Positions 6,397 to 14,060 of a stretch of DNA of 26,330 nt are shown in pieces (the first letter of the stretch is position 1; each line of letters begins with the position of its first letter). Below the pieces are notes generated by a model. It was not told where the DNA came from, ran no database searches, and saw nothing but the letters and a program-made list of their open reading frames with translations. The translations under genes were made by a program, and so were the position numbers. Source of the stretch: a virus; IMG/VR virus record IMGVR_UViG_3300046000_004207, positions 1-26,330 of that record. The stretch is one strand, 5' to 3'.

Positions 6397-8569
6397 AGTC
6401 AATCGCCTATACAGGACGTTCGTCAAAGGCCTAATCACTGAGGCCAGCCCTCTAACGTACCCTGCCGATGCCTCCATTGACGAGGACAACTGTGAGATTT
6501 TCCGTAAGGGCAATCGCAGTCGTCGTCTCGGTATGGACTTCGAAGACACCTATGCGTTGAGCGTGTATGCCTCGGCAGGAACCGACAGCACCCGCACCTA
6601 CCGCTGGGAGTCCGTTAATAACGATAGCGAGGTTAACTTTCTCGCCCATCGAATCGGGACGTCGATCTATTTTTACGACCTGAGCCTCAGCCCGCTTTCC
6701 AGTGGGCTAAAGTCGTTTTCAATTGACCTGACCCTTTTTGCGGCTCCCAACCAGACCGACCTGAATCTCGGCGAGGTTTCTATGGCAGGTGGTAAGGGCT
6801 ATCTCTTTGTCGTCGGTGAAAAACTCGAACCCTTTCTTGTCGAGTACATCCCGGGCACAGATAGCGTCACCACGCAGCGCATCTACGTTCAGATGCGGGA
6901 TTTTCAAGGTGTCAATGATGGTCTGGCTAACGATGAAGAGCCTTCGACACTCACCGGTTTGCATCAGTACAATCTGATGAACCAGGGGTGGATTGATCCT
7001 CGTAACTCCGGTAGCGGAGGCACGGTCAACTACTTCGATCAGTTCGGCGGGATCGAAACCTATGCAGGCCCGACTACCGCCGTTATCACCGCTTACCACA
7101 CGGAGTGGTCCAAGTACCCGCCCAACAACAAACAATGGTGGGTCGCTAAAGACGCAACTACCGGTCTTTTTACCCCTGATATTCTGGGCACCTTTTTCAA
7201 CGGCACGACGCGGGCCCCTCGTGGCCACTTTGTCCTAGATGCTTTCTACAAGGACCGCACAGCTGCTTCCGGCATTGCCGACATCCCTGTTGAAGCAATT
7301 TCGGACCGACCCCCCACGGTGTCTTTTGCGGCTGGCCGCGTCTGGTACGCTTGTAACTCGACTGTCTATTTTAGCCAGGTTCTCGACGACAAGGCAAAGG
7401 CCGGATTCTGCTACCAAGAGGCAGACCCTACGTCCGAGGACATCAGCGACCTGATCGACTCTGATGGCGGTGTCATCCCTATCCCCGAGATGGCCAAGGC
7501 GGTTAAGATTCTACCATTCGGTTCGGGTCTTGTTGTTTTCGGAACTAACGGCATTTGGTATATTGGCGGAACTCAAGCTGGTCTGACGGCCACGGACATC
7601 TCTGTCTCCAAGGTCAATCCCATTGGTACCGATAGTCCCGACAGCATCGTGGAAGCCGAGGGTCAAATCTTCTGGTGGTCCCGCGTGGGCATCATGGGGA
7701 TGTCTCAGAAGTCTGGCCAGTTCGGTCCGGTGGAAGGCGTCTTTGATCGCACGAACACTACCGAGCAGACCATTCAATCCTTCTATGTCCATGACATCCC
7801 GGAGGCCTCGAAGCCATTTGCCAAGGGTGTCTATGACCCGGCAACCAACAGGGTCCAATGGATATTTAAGTCTGGCACGACCCCCAGCTCGTACATGTAT
7901 GACCGGGTGCTTAACCTAGACCTTACCCTCGGGGCATTCTTCCCGTGGACCGTTGAAACCGCCGGGCCTTACATCAGCGATATCTTCATTACAGCCAGCC
8001 TCAATACGCTGGTCGACCAGGAGAGCATCCGCAGCTCCTTTATCAAGTATCTCTGTGCCGTGCCTATCGAAGGCAGTATGTACAAATACACCTTCGGGTA
8101 CTTCAAGAGCTCCGAGTTTGCTGACTGGTATACCTACGACGGTGTCGGCACAGCCTATATGAGCTTTGTCGAAACTGGCTACGAGTTGCTGGAAGACGCC
8201 ATGCGTAAAAAGCAGACACCTTATGTCTTCTGCTACTTCCGGCGCACCGAAGAGAACTACATCGAAAGCGGAGACGACTACACCGTTGATAAGCCCTCAA
8301 GCTGCTACTTCCAAGTAAAGTGGGACTGGGCCAGCTCTTCGAACTCGAACAAATGGTCTAGCAAGATTCAGGTCTACCGGCATCGTCGGACACCTCAATT
8401 CTCTGAGGATGACCTAACCTTTGATACCGGCTTCCCTATTGTCATCTCCAAGAATAAGGTGCGTGGCAACGGCAGGGCGATTCAATTTAGATTTGAAAGT
8501 GACGAAATTGGACACGACTTTGATCTGCTCGGATGGGCCGTCCCCGTCGAAGGCAACACTGAATCCTAG
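6383..8569 (+). CDS. Tail tubular protein B-like (nozzle)
   Basis: This 728-residue protein is the expected counterpart of T7 gp12, which forms the nozzle of the short tail. The N-terminus is typical of the family: a start KVNRLYRTFVKGLITEASPL, then a segment with N-C-E-I-F-R-K-G-N-R-S-R-R-L-G-M-D, where the particle is set up against DNA-derived 'offset' sequences. The rest is a beta-rich propeller-like protein with repeated W/Y-G strands (for example FGTNGIWYIGG and EGQIFWWSRVGIMGMS). It follows the adaptor and precedes the ejection proteins, as in T7. The 3' end overlaps the GNAT gene by 11 bases if that gene starts at CTG 8559. Confidence 0.88.
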   Translation: MARAKVNRLYRTFVKGLITEASPLTYPADASIDEDNCEIFRKGNRSRRLGMDFEDTYALSVYASAGTDSTRTYRWESVNNDSEVNFLAHRIGTSIYFYDLSLSPLSSGLKSFSIDLTLFAAPNQTDLNLGEVSMAGGKGYLFVVGEKLEPFLVEYIPGTDSVTTQRIYVQMRDFQGVNDGLANDEEPSTLTGLHQYNLMNQGWIDPRNSGSGGTVNYFDQFGGIETYAGPTTAVITAYHTEWSKYPPNNKQWWVAKDATTGLFTPDILGTFFNGTTRAPRGHFVLDAFYKDRTAASGIADIPVEAISDRPPTVSFAAGRVWYACNSTVYFSQVLDDKAKAGFCYQEADPTSEDISDLIDSDGGVIPIPEMAKAVKILPFGSGLVVFGTNGIWYIGGTQAGLTATDISVSKVNPIGTDSPDSIVEAEGQIFWWSRVGIMGMSQKSGQFGPVEGVFDRTNTTEQTIQSFYVHDIPEASKPFAKGVYDPATNRVQWIFKSGTTPSSYMYDRVLNLDLTLGAFFPWTVETAGPYISDIFITASLNTLVDQESIRSSFIKYLCAVPIEGSMYKYTFGYFKSSEFADWYTYDGVGTAYMSFVETGYELLEDAMRKKQTPYVFCYFRRTEENYIESGDDYTVDKPSSCYFQVKWDWASSSNSNKWSSKIQVYRHRRTPQFSEDDLTFDTGFPIVISKNKVRGNGRAIQFRFESDEIGHDFDLLGWAVPVEGNTES

Positions 8570-8975
8570 ATTTGCTACTGAGGCTGACGAGGACCATGTC
8601 ATCTTGATGGCAAAGGATTTCTTTGCGGTCTCCCCCTATGGCAGCGTAGAGTTTGAAGAAGAGGCGGTCCGGGCCCTCTTCCGACAACTCCTCATTGGCG
8701 GATGCGTCATTGTGAGTGAGCGCGGCTTTATAGCGGGGGCCCTCACGCCGCTGTTCTTTGCGCCCCAACTGAAGGTGGCGACAGAGGTTGCGTGGTGGGC
8801 CCCCGAGGGTGGTGGCACGGAGCTGCGTGAGTTGTTTGAAGCTTGGGCTGAGGATAACGATGCGTCTGCCGTCCAGATGTCGACTCTCAACAACCCTTAT
8901 GCGGCCCGACTGGCTGGCAATCTAACGGATAATGGATATGCCCCTGTCGAGGTTTCGTATTTGAAAGCTCTCTAA
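8559..8975 (+). CDS. GNAT-type acetyltransferase (CTG start proposed)
   Basis: This 138-residue protein looks like the small GNAT proteins in phage tail cassettes. After the start come an RFATEADEDHVILMAKDFF helix, S-P-Y-G, and a central beta strand region (GGCVIVSERGFIAGALTP). A strand/acyl-CoA region follows (TEVAWWAPEGGGTELRELFE, where GGGTELR matches the acetyl-CoA-binding Q/RxxGxG/A loop position), and the end is NPYAARLAGNLTDNGYAPVE. The frame is open upstream, but residues before NPRFATEAD look like shadow of the nozzle gene. CTG at 8559 has AAGG 5 bases upstream and gives the expected N-terminus. The only in-frame ATG nearby (8607) would cut the first strand and helix. The substrate is unknown. 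Confidence 0.78.
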   Translation: MNPRFATEADEDHVILMAKDFFAVSPYGSVEFEEEAVRALFRQLLIGGCVIVSERGFIAGALTPLFFAPQLKVATEVAWWAPEGGGTELRELFEAWAEDNDASAVQMSTLNNPYAARLAGNLTDNGYAPVEVSYLKAL

Positions 8976-8976
8976 T

Positions 8977-9459
8977 ATGGCCGCTTTGACTACAATTATT
9001 GCTGGTGCTGCACTGGCTACGGCTGCCGTAGGCACAGCGACAAGCATCAAGAGCGGCAAGCAGGCTGCAAGATACCAGCGTGACGCCTCGGCTATGCAGC
9101 AAAAGCAGGCTGACCTCCAGAATGCCCGCAACAAGCGCGAGGCTATCCGGGAGGCGCGAATGGCTTATGGCAGAGCCCAGAACTCAGCCGCCAACCAAGG
9201 TGTCTCCGACTCCTCTGGCTCGCAGGGTGGTCTGAGCTCGATTGCCTCACAAGCTGCTGACAACGTGAGCTTCCTTGACCAATACGGCTTCTTCTCTGAC
9301 CAAGCGTCTCGTTCACTCGGTAGGGCTAGTGCAGCGCAGTCAAGAGCCAACACGGGTGCTGCAATTGCTAATCTCGGCTTCCAGGTTGCTGGTAACGCGG
9401 CTGGGCTGGCCAACACATTCGCGCCCAGTCCCGGGCCCGCTCCTGTAGGGGGTAACTAA
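8977..9459 (+). CDS. Internal virion protein (gp14-like)
   Basis: This 160-residue protein resembles the smallest T7-type internal/ejection protein. It has an N-terminal hydrophobic Ala/Thr-rich stretch (about residues 4-24, LTTIIAGAALATAAVGTATS), a long amphipathic helix rich in Ala, Gln, Arg and Lys (SGKQAARYQRDASAMQQKQA onward), a Ser/Gly-rich middle and a second hydrophobic region near the C-terminus (AAIANLGFQVAGNAAGLANT). T7 gp14 is released into the outer membrane during DNA ejection, and the membrane-active look fits that. Overlapping starts (TAATATG before, TAATG after) place it first in the ejection trio. Confidence 0.78.
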   Translation: MAALTTIIAGAALATAAVGTATSIKSGKQAARYQRDASAMQQKQADLQNARNKREAIREARMAYGRAQNSAANQGVSDSSGSQGGLSSIASQAADNVSFLDQYGFFSDQASRSLGRASAAQSRANTGAAIANLGFQVAGNAAGLANTFAPSPGPAPVGGN

Positions 9460-12400
9460 TGAATCCTTTTGAAGAACCGCCAGTTGATCTCTTCGCACAA
9501 GTCCCGGAGCAACCCGGACCTCCTGCTGCAGTCAACCCCGAGAATGCGCGACGCACGGCCCAACTGGCTGCGCTTTCCACTCTGGGAGCCTCAGAGGAGG
9601 CCGGTGGTATCTTCGCTTCTATGGATGCTCGGACAGATGCTTACCTTACCCAGATTGAACAAATGGGGGAGGCCTCTGTTCGCGAACAGATCAGTGCGGA
9701 CCGCCAAGCGACTAGGATGCAAGCTCTAAGCTCTGTCCTCCAAGACAACCTGCCCAATGGCGACCCTGAACTGACTGCTGGTGCCGTTGCCGCTTATACG
9801 AACCTGAGTCAGCTGGACGCCCGCGAGGATGCCGCCTATGCTATGGAGCAGCAGGCCGTTGAGCGTGTCCAGAACCTGGCATCCGCCGGGAACATTACTC
9901 AGGCACGTCTGATGCTGCAGAACCTCGAGACTGGCAATGCTCTCGATGTTATTCGTGACTACAATACCAAACAACTGCTTCTTGAGTCAGCTCTCAATCA
10001 AGCTCAGCAAAACCAACAGGACCAACCTTGGTTCCGTGACGTGGCTGACTTTGTCCTCTCTGCTGTGCCTCTCTACAGCCCATCTCGCACGGGTAACGTG
10101 GACGTGGGCGATGCAGTTAAAAACTGGTACGACAGTATCTTTGCCGGTGAGCGCTTCATCAACGAGGCCGACTCGCTGTGGGACATGCCTGTGGCAGAGT
10201 TTTCTCAGTTTGTTAACGGTGACTTCCTGACCAACCTGCGTGAAAACGCTACGCTGTTCGGATACACCAACAACACTGAGATGCTGGAGCTTATGAGCGG
10301 TCTTGCCCAGCGGACTCCGGGCGCTTTTGAAACTAATGCCTGGTCTGCTGTCGACATTGCTGGCTTTGTTCCCTGGGGTAAGGCTGCGCGTCTTGGTGGT
10401 AGCATGACCAGTATGATGGTCCGCACTGGTGCGCGCCGTGAAGCCTCCGAGCTGATGGGTCGTGCTGCTCTTGATATCCTTCAAGAAGGCTCTGAGACCG
10501 CGACGGCTCGCTCGAGCATGTCTGCTGACCAAGTAGCGCGTAACATGGAAGTCTCGGCAATTGCGCCGGAAGGCTCCATCAGTCGTGTCCCTATTGCGGA
10601 TGACGGTATCGCGGCTGCTGAGCGTGGTCGCGCTATGCTGGCTGAACTGCCTGCTCTCGAGGCCCGCGCTCGTTTGGACGAGGCTGAGGCTGCTACTGCA
10701 CTCAAGACTATTCAGACCCGTCTGGAGCGTCAGTTCGGTCGTGAGATTAAAGACGTCAATGTTGCTGATGTCGAACTGGCTGGTGGTTCTAAGACAAATC
10801 GCGTAGAGTTTACGCTCGGTCGCAAGAACGGTGGTGGCTTTGCATCTGAGTCCCAGGCTAACCGCTATGGCGGCAGCATTGGCATGTCTGGTAGCGCCAT
10901 TGTTGACGAGTCTGGCCAGTGGTTCTACCGTGTGACGGAGGACATGCAGGAGACTGGATTCTTCACCCGGCTCCTGAACGTGCTGACCCCGAGCCCCATG
11001 CGCTTTGTGCTGAACTCTCGTAACGTGGGGGATACGGCTCTGGCTGATGCCGCAGCAGTTGCTGGCGGTGCACGTAACCGTATGCTCAAGACTCTCGTGG
11101 AGCCTTTCGAGAAGACGTTCCGAGGCCTTGCTGGCCATGAGCGTGATGCCCTTGGGCAGGTCCTTCAGGCTGGCGACACCCATGGTACGTGGTTTAGCCG
11201 TGACCAGCTGGAGCTTCTGTATCAGCGTCGACTGAAGCGTTCGCCCAGTGCTCGCGAGGTAGAGGCCTATCAGGCTGCTCGTGACATTAACGATATGGAG
11301 TATGCTCTCCGTAATGATGATATCTATAAGCAGCGTGTAGTCAAAGGTTATAAGAGTGTCTCGTTCGACACCGGCTTCGGTCGGGTTGATCTAGAGAACG
11401 CCATCATTGACCGTGAGCTCAAGGACATGCCTCGTACGCGTATCTTTGATGTTTCGACTGGCCGCCACTACGCTGAGAACGGAGCCCTGACGCAGAAGCA
11501 GTGGGCCCGCATGAAGGGTCAAGGGTACCAGTTGGTCTCTCTTGAGCGTCCTCTTCGTATGGCCGACGGCACCACCGTTAAGACTTTCCTCGTGAAGGGT
11601 CATGATGTGCTGGTTGACAACTTGAAGCGCCAGCAAATCTCCTATCGCGCTGGTGGCCACCGTATGTATCGCGGTAAATACTTTGTCAAGCAAACCGTTG
11701 TCGGTCGTCAAATGGACACCGGCAAAGAGTTCCTCGAGAATCCTAACACCTATATCGCGGCCCAGACTCGTGCAGAAGCCAAATACTGGGCCTCTCGCAT
11801 GGAGGCTGCTCGCTTAGCTCACCTCGAGGGCTCTGACCTTTCTGTCATCGATGATATCTTTGGTGGTGAGGCTGGGTTCCCGACGGCGGAAGAGTTTGTC
11901 CGGATGATGGATGACCCTGCCGGGGCCTTCCAGAAGAACACCAAGTTTGACGTCTACTTCGACCGTGAAATGCCTGATGAGTATCTTCAGGACGGTCAGG
12001 CTCTGGACTTTGTCGACCCCGAGGATACGGGCTTTAACGGCTTCCTGCGTGTGCAGGGTCGCATGTATACTGGCCGTAAGGGTGAACGGCTGCCGGATTA
12101 CCTCGGTGAGAAGGCCCCGTTGCTGGACCCGTTCGAGACCATTAACCGCAGCCTCATGAATATCTCGGCCCTGACTTCGTTTGGGGATTACAAGATTCAG
12201 GCTGTGGAACGGTGGATGAAGACCTTTGGCAAGCTCCTCGATGTGAGGGATATGCCGGATGGTCTCTCGGATATGCGTCTCTTCATGGAGGCTCCGCTTA
12301 CTAAGGGTGGTAACGACTCTATCTCTCGTGCCCGCAATGCTGCTTTGGCTCAGCGTCAAATCATCAAGCGGACCCTCGGGTGGAAGACAGAGAACGACCT

Positions 12401-14060
12401 CCGGTCCGAACAGTGGACCAGGCATCTTAGTGAGTGGGTTGGTGGCAACAAAATTGACGGTGTAGTGCCTTCAATTCGCCGAGCTGCCTCTGGTGTAGAC
12501 TGGTGGCAGGATACGAACCCTATTGCTGCTCTGCGCTCTTTCGCCTTCGACCTCAAGCTCGGCCTCTTCAACGTGGCTCAGCTCCCCATGCAGCTCTCGA
12601 CGGCTGCTGCGGCTACTGCTCTGTCCCCCAAGTTGGGGATGCAAGGCTGGGCCATGATTGCTCCTATGCGCTTTATGCTGGGCGGTCGGACGTTGACCAG
12701 AGAGGCTTTTGAGGCCCGACTGGATCAACTGGTTAAGAACGGCGTTCACGATCTTGGGGGCTTCAAATCAAGTGACGACTTCAAAGACTTCGCCCGTTCC
12801 GCGACTCGCTCAGGCTTCTTTGATCTGGGCGGCACTCACGGTCTTATGGATAGCTATGGTCCTGCTGCAGGCCTCGATGGCTTTAACAGCGGGGTTAAAA
12901 GATTCCGTGAAGCTGGCCGTTTCTTCTTCTTCGAGGCGGAACGCTGGAACCGTATCGTTGCATGGCGCATTGCCTACGACGAAGCCATCCAGGCGGGTTT
13001 GAAAAAGGGTTCCCCCGAGTTTGCCGCTAGGTTGGCCGGTAGGGCAGAAGAGTATTCCTTCAACATGTCACGCGAGTCTCATGCTTGGTGGCAGAACGGT
13101 CTTCTCTCCATCCCGACTCAGTTCTGGGCTTATAACGCTCGGATGCTGGAGGCTATGACTATTGGCAACTTCAGCCCGGCCCAGAAGATGCGCTTGATTG
13201 CCAGTCAGTCTTTGCTCTACGGCTCTGCCGGTCTTCCTATAACTGGCGCTGTCAGTGCTTGGTATAAAGGACAGAACCCTGAGGATGTCGTAGACGGACC
13301 TTTGTCTCTCGAGGCTGATCTTTCAAACCCGTTTGCCATACTCGACCGTGGCCTTGTCGACCAGTTTGTATTGTCAACAACCGGCATCAATGCTCAAGTT
13401 GGTGCACGTTACGGCACCGGTGGCTGGGTCCCTGAGCTGATCAAGAACATTTTCGGGATGTCATCCTACGGTGAAGTCTCGGCAGCTGACATGCTGGGTG
13501 GTGCTACCTTCAACATCATGGGTAAACTCGGCACCGACGTCATGCGTCCGGTTATCGAATACATGGCTGCTGAAAGTGGTGATGAGGGTAGGCCTCTTAG
13601 GGGTCAGGCTCTTCTGCAACTGGCTAGCAACGTCTCGACTCTGGGTAACGGCATTAAAGCCTATATGGTCTTTAACTACGGAACCTTTAGGTCTGGGGCT
13701 GGCTCTACTTCTGTTGATGGTCTCCCGAGTCAGACTGCTTTTGCTGTGGCTCTTGGCATTCAGCCGGGAGAGATGGACGAAATCAGTGCTATGGCTTCGT
13801 TCTTTAAAAACAAGTCTGAGGCTATTAAAGAAGCCAGCAAAGTCATCAGCAACTACCGTGTTGACATGCTGAACCGTCCTGACCAACGTGAATCCATTAT
13901 GGATGAGGTCAATGCGTTTGTACGCCTACTGCCAGCAGACATAAGACAAGCGGCTTTGGAACGAGCCAATGGTGATGTAAACCCCAGCCTGTACGCCAGC
14001 TATGTTGAACGCCTACAGACTGAACAACTTGAACAGGACCGTAATGGCCAAACTGACTGA
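9459..14060 (+). CDS. Large internal virion / DNA ejection protein
   Basis: At 1533 residues this is by far the largest protein here, comparable in size to T7 gp16 and SIO1-type giant internal proteins. It begins with an acidic, Pro-rich segment and continues as long helical stretches. One hydrophobic region lies at about 305-325 (SAVDIAGFVPWGKAARLGGS), and another membrane-like part lies at about 1030-1080 (LGLFNVAQLPMQLSTAAAAT). Trp/Phe/Tyr-rich helices follow, including FFFEAERWNRIVAWRIAYDEA-like residues at about 1150-1170. I see no lytic transglycosylase motif in it; that is in the next gene. It probably helps to form the ejectosome conduit across the cell envelope. Confidence 0.8.
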   Translation: MNPFEEPPVDLFAQVPEQPGPPAAVNPENARRTAQLAALSTLGASEEAGGIFASMDARTDAYLTQIEQMGEASVREQISADRQATRMQALSSVLQDNLPNGDPELTAGAVAAYTNLSQLDAREDAAYAMEQQAVERVQNLASAGNITQARLMLQNLETGNALDVIRDYNTKQLLLESALNQAQQNQQDQPWFRDVADFVLSAVPLYSPSRTGNVDVGDAVKNWYDSIFAGERFINEADSLWDMPVAEFSQFVNGDFLTNLRENATLFGYTNNTEMLELMSGLAQRTPGAFETNAWSAVDIAGFVPWGKAARLGGSMTSMMVRTGARREASELMGRAALDILQEGSETATARSSMSADQVARNMEVSAIAPEGSISRVPIADDGIAAAERGRAMLAELPALEARARLDEAEAATALKTIQTRLERQFGREIKDVNVADVELAGGSKTNRVEFTLGRKNGGGFASESQANRYGGSIGMSGSAIVDESGQWFYRVTEDMQETGFFTRLLNVLTPSPMRFVLNSRNVGDTALADAAAVAGGARNRMLKTLVEPFEKTFRGLAGHERDALGQVLQAGDTHGTWFSRDQLELLYQRRLKRSPSAREVEAYQAARDINDMEYALRNDDIYKQRVVKGYKSVSFDTGFGRVDLENAIIDRELKDMPRTRIFDVSTGRHYAENGALTQKQWARMKGQGYQLVSLERPLRMADGTTVKTFLVKGHDVLVDNLKRQQISYRAGGHRMYRGKYFVKQTVVGRQMDTGKEFLENPNTYIAAQTRAEAKYWASRMEAARLAHLEGSDLSVIDDIFGGEAGFPTAEEFVRMMDDPAGAFQKNTKFDVYFDREMPDEYLQDGQALDFVDPEDTGFNGFLRVQGRMYTGRKGERLPDYLGEKAPLLDPFETINRSLMNISALTSFGDYKIQAVERWMKTFGKLLDVRDMPDGLSDMRLFMEAPLTKGGNDSISRARNAALAQRQIIKRTLGWKTENDLRSEQWTRHLSEWVGGNKIDGVVPSIRRAASGVDWWQDTNPIAALRSFAFDLKLGLFNVAQLPMQLSTAAAATALSPKLGMQGWAMIAPMRFMLGGRTLTREAFEARLDQLVKNGVHDLGGFKSSDDFKDFARSATRSGFFDLGGTHGLMDSYGPAAGLDGFNSGVKRFREAGRFFFFEAERWNRIVAWRIAYDEAIQAGLKKGSPEFAARLAGRAEEYSFNMSRESHAWWQNGLLSIPTQFWAYNARMLEAMTIGNFSPAQKMRLIASQSLLYGSAGLPITGAVSAWYKGQNPEDVVDGPLSLEADLSNPFAILDRGLVDQFVLSTTGINAQVGARYGTGGWVPELIKNIFGMSSYGEVSAADMLGGATFNIMGKLGTDVMRPVIEYMAAESGDEGRPLRGQALLQLASNVSTLGNGIKAYMVFNYGTFRSGAGSTSVDGLPSQTAFAVALGIQPGEMDEISAMASFFKNKSEAIKEASKVISNYRVDMLNRPDQRESIMDEVNAFVRLLPADIRQAALERANGDVNPSLYASYVERLQTEQLEQDRNGQTD

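Noticed and set aside
8421-8975. GNAT starting at ATG 8421
   Set aside because: The first 46 residues overlap the nozzle gene and do not resemble GNAT; CTG 8559 fits better.
9987-11183. 398-aa ORF on the - strand
   Set aside because: Lies wholly inside the large ejection gene; low-quality composition, no ribosome binding site; a shadow of codon bias.
14002-14043. Earlier ATG for the transglycosylase protein
   Set aside because: No Shine-Dalgarno; ATG 14044 has AGGA at 5 bases and starts a typical N-terminus.
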